A stretch of 64,000 bases of DNA, from positions 34,875,877-34,939,876 of the forward strand of contig OX393554.1 in NCBI GenBank assembly GCA_947650365.1. Direction: 5' to 3'. A program made the position numbers and the translations under genes. This stretch comes from Chamaelirium japonicum (Eukaryota; Streptophyta; Magnoliopsida; Liliales; Melanthiaceae). The notes beneath the pieces are model-generated. The model worked only from the letters and a program-made list of their open reading frames with translations. It was not told where the DNA came from and made no database searches. Below are positions 15,301 to 26,585 of this stretch, one piece after another (position 1 is the stretch's first letter; every line of letters begins with the position of its first letter).

Positions 15301-18088
15301 AAACCCTGCCTGCAATGGATGCTATCAATGGTTTTTTGTAAGTATGATAGGACACCTTGTAAGTATCAATGGTTTTTTGTAAGTATGATAGGACACCTTG
15401 CTTTAGACGTAGTGTGGATTTCGATAGAGGATCTACAACGCATCGACCCTTATTTACTCGAGTATTATAGGACTTTGCAGGAGCCTTACTCGGCACAGTC
15501 GAGTTCCTCGCACCCGAGGAGAGTTGGTGGGGACACCACCAGCCCAGTTCAACCTAACGTTTCATGCGTGTACTTGTGGAGGACAACCCATACGACATGG
15601 CTTTGGCTTAGAGACACATTAGAGATGTTGGTCCAGTTTTACTGGGCCTCCATCTGGTTATCGTCTTATTTATTAGGCTGGCTTTTGCATTTTCTGAATA
15701 ATTAATGGTTGTATAACTTATATGTAAACCCAACTTATGAGGGTGTTTTTAGTCTTTTTTGAGCCTTTGGTCTTTAGGGTTTTGTTAGAGGCTCTATATT
15801 AACTCTTTTAGTTGATATTATCATTATCGAATGAATGAATGAAAATTGAGAGCAAAGCTTTTAGGGTTCTACGAGAAGAGCCCCTATCTTGAGGGCAGAG
15901 GCCTCGGGCCTTGCAGCAAAATCTCTGTTACTTTGTGCTTGTTTCTGATCTAGAGACGTCAAGGAAGACGACGACAATAACGAGAAAGAAGACGACGACG
16001 ACGACATAATCGTGACCCTGCCCGGCATCCCCGTGAGTTACCAGCCATATCTGACCCGGTCGTGATCCATTCGGCCCTGCTCGGTTAGCCCTCGGCACCT
16101 GCGACCCTGCTTGGATCGTCCGCGAAGCTGTTTGCCCTGCCTGGCCGGTCCGTGAGCCCGCTGGCCCTGCCCAACCTGTCTGCGAGCCCACTGGGCCCCA
16201 TTTGACCACCGACAACCCCTTCTGGGCCCGCATTATTTTCTTTGTGTGGTTCGTCGACGACCTTGGTGTGTTCGTGATCTTTTGAAGGCTTCTTGGAGTA
16301 CCAGGTTGTCTCCGGAATCCTCAGACATCATCCACACATCGGTTTTGATCATTTCATTCTCTTTACTTGCAGCTTGAACTTTTCTTTGATAAGCCTATTT
16401 GCCATAGATCAAAAATCTTGATAATGATATGATCATTGCTCGGTTTGTAAGTTTAGATTCTATAATTTTACAAGAACCTGTGAGTCTGTGACCATCTCAT
16501 ACTTTGATTTGAGCATGTTTAACTAGTTGAAACCCTCTTTAGGGTGTTAGACCCAATCTTTATTGTCGGACTGTGTTGCCCCCGGAGCAGGGTTTTAAAT
16601 CTCGGCCGATACCGGTACGTACCGGTTTTGGCCGGTTCGAGACCGGTACTGCATCCGATCCCGATACCTGGCCCGTATCGGCCGGTACCGGTACGTACCG
16701 GTCCGTATCGGCCGGTACAGGCCGGTACCGACCGGTACGACCGGTACGGACCGGTACCGACAGGTTAAAGTTTTTTTTTTTTGATTTTTTGGGTTTTTTT
16801 CAGGTTTTTTTTCTCGACCGGTACCGGTACCGGTACGTACCGGCCGGTACATACCGGTTCGGGGCCGACCGATACCGCGACCGATACCGTGATTTTAAAC
16901 CTTGCCCCGGAGTTCCTCCACTCCTAGACGGTCGAGTCTTTTCAGCCTTCTGGAAAATTCAGTTTTACTGCGTGCACTTGTCTTTTCCATCATAAATGTT
17001 ATCTTCCAGTTTTCTTATTACACTGAGAACAATCGCCGAGTTCTTATTTCGTATTATTAAATCATTAACCTTGTTTATCTCCTGAAATTATCATTTGTAC
17101 GAGTGTACCGCATCAATTTCCCGTATTATCAATGTTGTTTTATTTAAGTGGACTCATTGTTATAGGGCACTTATTGTGAGTACACACATTTTCTACTCTC
17201 ATGATCTCATCTCCCTGATCATGACTAAAGGATTAATCAATATGGCTAACCTGACACTGTCCACAACGTAATTATTGGAGTGGGTACCGAACCTCAACTT
17301 TAGGAGATTATTGTTTCGGTGCATGTTATTGTGAATTCTGCCAAGGGCATAATTAGAGAGTTATTAGGTGTTTCAGTGGATCCAAATTGGCTAGTCTAGA
17401 GCCCATTAGTCGTCTTAGTCAAGTCTTTATTAAGTTTTCTATGTTTTTATATTTTCTTGAATTATTCCATCTTTTATGATAGTTTAGTGTACGGGTCAAG
17501 TTTTGGGTCAAATTGTATTGGGTGCAAGTTAGTTTGGATTAATCCTTTTAAGGAAAGGATAAAGGATAAGAGGCTATGAGTTGTTTCGATTCAAATGATC
17601 ATCTAATTGTTCAAAATGTCGCAAGGGGAAAATTTGGAAGGAGATTAGAAACCGGGAATAGCAGGCATAGGAATTAAATTCTGTGTGCCCCTCTCCCATG
17701 GGATTCCTTTTGAGTCATGTGACCACTCTTTCATGGAGGAATACCTTCTCACGTGATTCCTCTCTCAAAAACGTATGGACGTCTCACTCTCTCACACGGA
17801 TTCTCTCGTGTTTCTCTCATGCATACCCTACTTGGGCATTTTACAGCCCATGGTTTAGGATTTTGCTTCTCTTCCTTTTGTCTTTTCTCTCTTTGTTATT
17901 CTAAAATAATACATGTAAAGGAAGAACAAAAGTATGGAATTGGCATTCTTGTGCTTATGGGGCATTGCTACAATGTGATGTATTTCTTTTCTATATAATG
18001 AACACCTATCTTCCATTGTAAGGAAGTCTAGTTTATTAATAAAATTTAAACAAAGTAAAGCTTTCAAAGTGCCTTTGAGCCTTCATTG

Positions 18089-18134
<46 letters not shown>

Positions 18135-21100
18135 GGCTAATTGGAGTACCCAAACCATTGGCACTTTTCTCGTTCATTAGGATCAACATCAGTTACGATC
18201 AACAAATACATCGATGAATGAAGCGACAAATTTCTGAAAAAAAAAAAAATGAAGCAACAAAAATCGGTCATTCAGATACTAATTTTTTTTAAGAATCTTT
18301 GGCGTGGAGGTATAAAGTATGCATTCACAATCTCATTAGGGCAATGATCAATAGGATAAAGAATACAAGAAGTGATGTGGCCATTACAGTGATGAGAATA
18401 TTGAAATAAAATGAGTGAAGGAATAATATCTACTTCATGTCATATGCACCATATAGTACTTTACACTACATTAAGATGTTTGAAACATTTGGCTGACTGG
18501 TACATCTGAATTTTCTGCAGTGTTAAACTAGATTAAATTTGTAAATCTTTATACAACAGTACTATGTTGTAGGAAAATTGTTCCCATATTCCACTTAAGG
18601 GGGTTACATTCTCCTTTTGGTCAGTAGGCCATGGCATTTCTATAGTAATGCATATTCAGTTTGAGAGTGTTGAACGGATCACTTGCTTTTTCAGGACACA
18701 GCTTTAGGAATATTTTAGTTATGTGTATTCATTCGCACTTATGTGTTGTATGTTCTAGTGAAAGGATGTCAAATATTTTGTAAGAGTGTATCATTTTCCT
18801 TTTATATAAAGTAATCGTGTGACTTTAATATCACTTATCAGTGCCTTTTTAGGCGGTTATAATTTTGTTATACGACTGCTTTAGGTAATCACTTGATGTA
18901 AATTACTCTGTGAGTCCTATATCTATTACAAATGCTAACAAATAGACATACTTCGAGACTCCCTTTCTGATAGTTCACATTTAGAAATTGCCTTTGCACA
19001 TCTTGCTTGAAAATCATTCTTCTTCCTTTCTTTTGCTTCTTACAGGCACCTGACAGCCAGGCTTGCCCTTGGATGGCGTATTCGTTTGACTCAACATCTA
19101 TTAAAGAATTATTTGGAAAATAATGCCTTTTACAAGGTAGTTCCTTATTTCGTTTATGTTTTAACTTAAGACTAATTGTAATGTAATTGCAAAGTCTAAG
19201 TTTTCATGCTAAGAAATCTTCAGAGTATAAAAGTGGGTTCGTGATTAATTAATATAATGGAAAAATTCTTTAAACATTTTTATTTATAATTGAAAGCATT
19301 TTCCCAATTACCTCAGCTTCTTGGAAACAGGTTTCTTTGTTTTCTTTTGGATTCATGGTTTTATGTGACTTTCACAAATCATCTAGAATTATGAATTCTA
19401 CGTTACACAATTTTCTTGATTTTTTTCAATTTTGCCTATTCATTGAGATGTTTCAGGTATGCGTAAGCTATTTATCTCTTTTAAATAATTTATATTTCCA
19501 AATATTTCCCTAATTCATTGAGATGTTTCAGGTATGCGTAAACTATTCATCTCTTTTAAATAATTTATATTTCCAAATATTTCCCTAATTATTTCTGCAA
19601 TTAGTTCTGAATCCCGGACTTGAGTATAATTAGGTTTGCATTACGAATGCCCACAGCTATTTTTACTGAAGGAATCTCTTTTTTCATTCATCAAAGTGGC
19701 AGATGTATCCAAACTGGAAATCTGCTTCTAACCTCTGCTTCCATTGCTGAATTTTTTTCACAGTTTCAATTGTCATTGTTACGAAGAGAGAGGGAGAGAG
19801 AATAGGTTTGGGGAGAAAAACTCCTTGTATTATCTCATCAATCTCATTGTCATTACATAAGACTACCTCTCTTTATATAGAGAGAGAACGCACACCATTA
19901 CATTACCACAACCGAGGTGGGACTAATAGAATACTAACACACTACATCTAATACCCCCCGTCAAACTGATGTAAGGTATAAACCGACATCAGTTTGCTTA
20001 ATAAAAGAAAGGAGAAAGAAAAAAAATTTATATCAAATAGCCCTTTTTTATGCTGTAAAGTAAAGATAGTGCCAGAGCGATCTGCAAGCAAGTCGTCCTG
20101 GAAACCCGATTGACTTGCAAGCAGGATAACCGGGGGAACCCGGCCAACTTGTAAGCAGGTCAACTGGGGGAATTGACAATGATCACCAAGGATCGGAGCG
20201 GAGGAAGCTGACGGTGATGGAAGCCAACAATAAAGGAGGTCGAAAGGAGAGAGAACGACGAAGAAATAAGCTGTGGATACGTGAGACCTTATAGGAGGCA
20301 AGCATCCGGCCGAAGCAAGCACTTGACACATCCTAGAAGATCTCAATAATCACAGATAAAGAAGAATAGAGGAAGGAGAGAAGGTAGAGTTGGAGCTCTG
20401 ATAGGGTCACATGACCAAGGAAAGGAAGAGGATCCGAAAGGCCGGTACAAGTGTGACCGGTAAGAGAGGATCCAAAGGCCGATACAAGTGTGACCGAAGA
20501 GAGAGAGGATCCGAAAGCCGGCACAAGAGTGACCGGAAAGAGAGGATTCGAAGGTCGGCACAAATGTGACCAGAGAGAGAGGATCCGAAAGCCGGCACAA
20601 GAGTGATCGGAAAGAGAGAGAATCCAAAGGCCGGTACAAACGTGACCGGAGAGAGGATCAAAGGGTCACATGACTAATGAAAGGGAAAGGATTTAAAAGC
20701 CGGCACAAGAGTGACTGGAAAGAGAGAGGATCCGAAAGCTGGCATAAGAGTGACCGAAAAGAGAGATGATCCGAAAGCTGGCACAAGAGTGACCGGAAAA
20801 GAGAGGATTCGAAAGCCGGCACAAGAGTGACCGGAATGAGAGAGGATCCAAGGGTCACATGACCAAGGAAAGGGAAAGGATCCGAAAGCCGGTGCAAGAA
20901 TGACCGGAACAAGAGAGGATCCAAGGGTCACATAACCAAGGAGAAAGAGGATCTGAAAGCCTGCAGAGCTATGACCGGAGAGAGGAGATCCAAGGGTCAC
21001 ACGACCAAAGAGAAAGAGGATAAAGCCAACTGGCTAAGGAGAGAGACACCGGAGGGAAAGAAGCTCGATTGGAAGGAAGGAGAAGATCTCGATCGGCAAA

Positions 21101-22635
21101 AGAAGATCAGACGAACCTGTAGAGCGCAAGCTGCGGGCGCAGGCGAACTGGTAGAACGCAATGGGGTAGGGCACAAATGCAGGCGTAGGCGGACCGATAA
21201 AGTGCAAGGTGCATGCAGAGCGCAAGGCGTAGCGGGCCAACAAAGTGCAGGGCGCAGGGAGAGCGCAACGGGTCAGAGTGCAGGGCGTAAGGCTCAGGCG
21301 CAGAGGCGGTTGTGAAGAGCCAGCCAGGTACGGAAGGCCGGGACTCGAGCAGCTAATTGCAGCGAGAGCAGGATCCGGGCGGCGCCAAGGGTCAGGTGAA
21401 AGAGGGCTGGATCAGGTGCAAGGTCCGTGCCGAGTCGGATCGGGTGTAGGGCATGGCACAGAGTCTTGGGCTCAAACTCAAAAAAAAAGGGATCATCGGG
21501 TTTTTAGGAGAGAGAGAGAAAGGAGATAAGGAAAGAGAGAGAGAAAGAAGGAAAGAAGAAATTAGGATGGCTGTGACCAGCTATATAGAGAGAACGCACA
21601 TGTGCAACAAATCTAAGAGAGAGAACGCACAGGAGCAGAAATCAAAAAGCACCGCCATCCGATGCAAATCGGATGGCTGTGATCAGCTATATAGAGAGAA
21701 GGAAATAAAAAGGGAATCAGAGACGGAAAAAGAGAATAAGGAAAGAGAAAAAAGGAGAGAAAGGAGGGGGATCGAAGAGAGAGATCGAAGACGGGAGACA
21801 AATCCGGGCGGCGAGGGCTCGGGATCTCGCAGAGCCCGGAATGTTCGGCAGTAACGCGAGGTGGTCGGGCCGGATCTGGCTGTGATAGGGCACGCTGGAG
21901 GTGGCGGCCAGACGGCGAGGCACGAGACGGAGGTGCAAGGCCGGGCTGGCGCAGGGAACAACGGGCGCAGGTGCAGGTGCTGAAGATCTCGCAGGGCAAC
22001 GACGGGATCGGGCAACGGCCGGATCTGGAGCAGGTGGTCGGATCTCGCAGGGATGCAAGGCCGGGCGGACGGCGGCGTCGCACAGGGATCAAGGGCGCGC
22101 AGCAAGGGAGGCGGTCCGGTGAGCAGAGGATCCGGCGATGGAGGAGGTCGGCTGGGCCGGATCCAGCGAGGGTGCAATCGGCGAGGGCCGACGGTGACGT
22201 CGATGGTCCGATCTGGAGCGCTGGCGATTGCTTCAGGCAGCGACCAGAGCTCGCGCAGGTGGTCGGAGACGAGAGGGGAGAGAGGCCGATAGCAGATCCG
22301 GTATGGGATAGGTGGGTGATGGCTTCGGCTCGGAGCGGCGTAGAAGCGGAGGCGGCGCCGGATCGCATGCAGGGGAGGAGGTCGACCGGATCTGCTCTCT
22401 CTTTCTCTCCTCCCCCCGTGCCGCAGCAGTGCCGGATCGCAAGGGCGGCGTCTGGATCTGGCGAGGGCGGTGGCTGGCGGGGCACTGGCAGAACCCGCTC
22501 GGACGGTGGGGGCGCAACCAGAGTTGGAGGGCTGGACCCGCTCGGACGGTAGGATGGCGGACACCGATAATCGGGTGAGGCCCGAGGGAGGCAGCCGTCG
22601 GGGCACCGGCAGAACCATGTTACGAAGAGAGAAAA

Positions 22636-22687
<52 letters not shown>

Positions 22688-24793
22688 GGACACGGAGAAA
22701 AAATAATTATACCCGGCCTCCCCGAGATCGCTCGTGGCGACCGGGGAGGCTGAGGCCAGAGATAGAGTCTCTGAAACCCTTGGCCAGAAAAGTTGGCTCT
22801 GATACCATGTTACGAAGAGAAAGAGAGAGAATATGTTTGGGGAGAAAAACTCCTTATATTATCTCATCAATCTCATTGTCATTACATAAGACTACCTCTT
22901 TTTATATAGAGAGAGAACGCCCACCATTACATTACCACAATCGAGGTGGGACTAATAGAATACTAACACACTACATCTAATAGTCTTTAATATGATTATT
23001 TTTATTCTGTGCACTGATTATGTTATGTTACAGATCGTAGTGAAACCATTATTGATTCTTATTTTTCTAATAATTTTCTGTAATAACCTTTTCTCACAAT
23101 TTAGTTATCCTTATTCCAGGTATTCCACATGTCAAGAAAAAATATTGATGCAGATCAGAGAATAACTCATGATGTGGAAAAGTTGACTACCGATCTCTCC
23201 GGATTGGTTACTGGAATGGTAAAACCTTCTGTTGACATTCTTTGGTGAGTCCCTTTTGATTTTATCTATGCTTCTCAACTTTAGTGTTTTGCTGTTTGAA
23301 TTTGATGACGTGAAAGCTTGATTTAGATGCTAACTTTTGCTGAAATAATGCAGGTTTACTTGGAGAATGAAGCTCTTAACTGGTCGAAGAGGAGTTGCTA
23401 TCTTGTATGCTTATATGTTACTAGGTTTAGGCTTCTTGAGAAGTGTCACTCCTGAATTTGGTGATCTAGCAAGCAGAGAACAGCAACTTGAGGGTTCCTT
23501 TAGGTATTCAATTTCTTCTCCTGCTTTATGCAAAAAATTGCTGTAGTTTTGTTTCTTGCTTCCTTTAGTTTATTCCAATTTATATTTACTGATCCGGAAA
23601 CTAACACCTATACACTGCAATAACTAGGTTCATGCATTCAAGGCTCCGCACACATGCCGAATCTGTTGCTTTCTTTGGTGGAGGCTCGCGAGAAAAATCT
23701 GTAATATTTTTACCCTTGTAACATCACTTGCATCACGATACTAATTCTATATGCTGAAGCTTTCTTGATTATTATATCTCATATCAGTTAATCATCTTGC
23801 AAGCATTATTTCAGAAAATTGTATTTCTGAACAACCAGGTATACCATTATAGTAATGATGCCGCTGTCTGCGTAACACGTTAGCTGAAAGCTTATTTAAA
23901 GATTGCATGGAAAAGTTATTTGAGTCTCTTTTGTAGGGTGTTGTTTCATTATATAGATTTTATTTATTATTTATTTGTCAGAATTCTATGTATTATGTGC
24001 GAGATCTATAAGGGGCATTTGTTGATGGTCTGATTAACCCAATTGACTTGTATCTTGCAATTACCTTGGCAAACTAAATTATATGCATGTATGTGGGTTC
24101 CCATACCTTCAAGGGGCATTTGGCTTGAATACCACATCAAATCCATCTGAGCTATTGCCTTCATGAGGGTATTCAGATTAGAATACAGGGCTATATCTTC
24201 TTTTACATTGTAGACTTGTTTAGTGCCAATATCTATCTCTTCAAATTGTTCTGTGATATACGATACTTGAACTTAGTAATCAAATTTGAAGTCTCACATT
24301 AAACAGATGGTTGATTCAAGATTCAAGGAATTACTTGATCACTCTAAGATCTTAATGAAGAAAAAGTGGCTCTTTGGCATACTGGATGACTTCGTCACCA
24401 AGCAACTCCCTCACAATGTGACATGGGGACTGAGTTTATTATATGCTTTGGAGTGTAAAGGCGACCGTGCTTCGACTTCTACACAAGGTTAAAAGATATC
24501 TGATACTCATGTAGCTTTATTGATTAATTATCTATTTCCTTCTATTAAAATTTACTAATTCTTTCAGGGGAGCTGGCACATGCATTGCGCTTCTTAGCAT
24601 CTGTTGTGTCACAAAGCTTTCTAGCATTTGGTGACATTCTTGAGTTGCATAAAAAATATCTTGAACTTTCTGGTGGTATAAATCGGATTTTTGAGCTAGA
24701 GGAGCTTCTTGATGCTGCGCAGAGTGGTAAATCTGTAAATCTTCAAAATGAAATCATTAAATACAATCATTATTGTATTATTGATCGTTATAA

Positions 24794-24872
<79 letters not shown>

Positions 24873-25001
24873 GCATGCTATAATGCGGCATGCGGTAAGT
24901 GCGGCATCACACCGCAGCCGTCTGATGCACCCGCTGTGTGCATCGCATGCACGCAGATGCGCATCAGACGATTGTAGTGCGGTGCCGCACTTACCGCATG
25001 C

Positions 25002-25098
<97 letters not shown>

Positions 25099-25448
25099 CC
25101 CTCCTGTGCGATCCGGTTGGTGCGACCTGACGAGTAACATATGCACTAGGAGCACAGCAACATATGCAGCAGAGCATAGCAACATGCGGATTTTAGCGTG
25201 CAGGCATCGCCCAGCCCGCCCATTCAAGTGCAACATATGGATGTTAGGGTGTGATGTATGCACCACCCAAACAATGCAACATAGCCATACAAATTAAATC
25301 CAACGGTCAACAGTGAGCAACATATGTTAGCTGTGATGCATTCACCACCAAAACAAGGCATCACAACCGTACAAATTAAATTGAATGGCCTACGGTGGTC
25401 GGATCGCACCGGTCGGATCGCGCACCAACCAGATCGCACTAGAGAGGT

Positions 25449-25518
<70 letters not shown>

Positions 25519-25900
25519 GAAATGAGTACCTATGACATGTCATAGGGAGTACCCTATGACATATAGTGAGTTAGTAATCCTAGAATATTTAGAATGTTCT
25601 GAATTTTTATGAGGATGATCACCCTATCTTAGATAGGACCCCCACAAAAAATCGGCTCATTCTAAAGCTTCTAAAGGCATCAAATATGGTTTTCAATTTA
25701 ACGGTTAAAATGGATGGCCGATAAAGCTTCTATCATTTGATGCCCCAACAAGTTTTAGAATGCTTTGATTTTTTGTGGACATTCTATCTAAGGTAAGGTA
25801 ATCACCCTAAAAAAAATTCAGCACATTCTAAACATTCTAGCATTACTAATTCACCATATGTCATAGGGTACTCCCTATGACATGTCATAGGAACCCAGCC

Positions 25901-25986
<86 letters not shown>

Positions 25987-26542
25987 CAACCCAAAATGGG
26001 AGGTAAATTTACCTCCCACTTACAACTTGCCATAATCGTTGGATAGAGGTTTCCGAATTTGCTGATTTTTTGTGAGGATGATCGACATGGCAAGTTGATC
26101 ATCCTCACAAAAAATCAGCAAATTCTGAAACTTATAAGGGCGTCAAATGTGTTATTCAAATTAACGGTTCAAATAGATGGTTCAGAAAAGCTTGATTCAA
26201 TCGGTGTCCTTAGAAGTTTCAAATTTTGTTGATTTTTTGTAAGGATGATCAACTTGCCATAGTGATCATCCTCACAAAAAATCAACAAAATCTGAAACTT
26301 CTAAGGGCGCCGATTGAATCAAACTTTTCTGAACCGTTTATTTGAACCATTAATTTGAATAACACATTTGACGCCCTTATAAGTTTCCGAATTTGCTGAT
26401 TTTTTGTGAGGATGATCAACTTGCCATGTTGATCATCCTCACAAAAAATCAACAAATTCGGAAACCTCAATCCACTGATTGAATCAAGTTTAAAATGAGA
26501 GGTAAATTTACCTCCCATTTTGGGTTGTCAATGGATCCCAGT

Positions 26543-26585
<43 letters not shown>

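Larger units (their letters stand above)
11440..16560 (+). mobile_element. Gutted Ty3/gypsy retrotransposon with hAT-like insertions
   Basis: Two diverged direct copies bracket gypsy integrase fragments: 11455-12138 plus 12889-13250, and 15520-16230. Shared words are GGACACCACC, TTATTTATTAGG, TTAGGGTTTTGTTAGAGGCT and GAATGAATGAATGAAAATTG. The inner coding debris reads [17 protein letters not shown] (13291-13345), [10 protein letters not shown] and SESVDAYA further on, [15 protein letters not shown] (to about 13692), then after an insertion PFRILKKI (14798), [20 protein letters not shown] (about 14970) and [18 protein letters not shown] (15416). Stops and frameshifts abound. Gag, protease and reverse transcriptase are missing. 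Confidence 0.7.
19777..22982 (-). mobile_element. Non-autonomous LTR retrotransposon (LARD/TRIM-like), 3.2 kb
   Basis: Direct terminal repeats lie at 19777-19953 and 22808-22982. Target flanks are GTCAT (19772-19776) and GTCTT (22983-22987), 4 of 5 identical. A primer binding site for initiator Met-tRNA (TGGTATCAGAGCCAAC on the - strand) lies at 22792-22807 right beside the right LTR. A G-rich polypurine tract (ACGGGGGG on the - strand) abuts the left LTR. So the element reads on the - strand. The interior is purine-rich on + and shows no gag or pol motif. Long overlapping frames on both strands at 21600-22700 are Arg/Pro/Ser-rich and look compositional. Confidence 0.85.
24799..26582. repeat. 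TA-microsatellite block carrying four separate inserted elements
   Basis: (TA)n tracts at about 24799-24869, 25005-25096, 25453-25516, 25904-25984 and 26545-26582 alternate with four different non-coding elements, each with terminal inverted repeats and each abutting TA repeats directly on both sides. The whole block lies in one ABCD1 intron. Confidence 0.85.

Noticed and set aside
15037..16995. Frames rich in Arg-Tyr-Val-Pro repeats around 15.0-15.5 and 16.5-17.0 kb
   Set aside because: They arise from the palindromic CCGGTACGTACCGG words of two MITEs, occur on both strands, and correspond to no protein family.
20333..21000. Overlapping - strand frames with repeated [11 protein letters not shown]
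   Set aside because: Produced by the 40-45-bp tandem repeat inside the LARD-like element.
21613..22693. Long Pro/Arg/Ser-rich frames (290 and 336 residues) on the - strand
   Set aside because: Overlapping frames on both strands in GC-rich LTR-element cargo, with no domain or motif. The longer one starts in a GA microsatellite.
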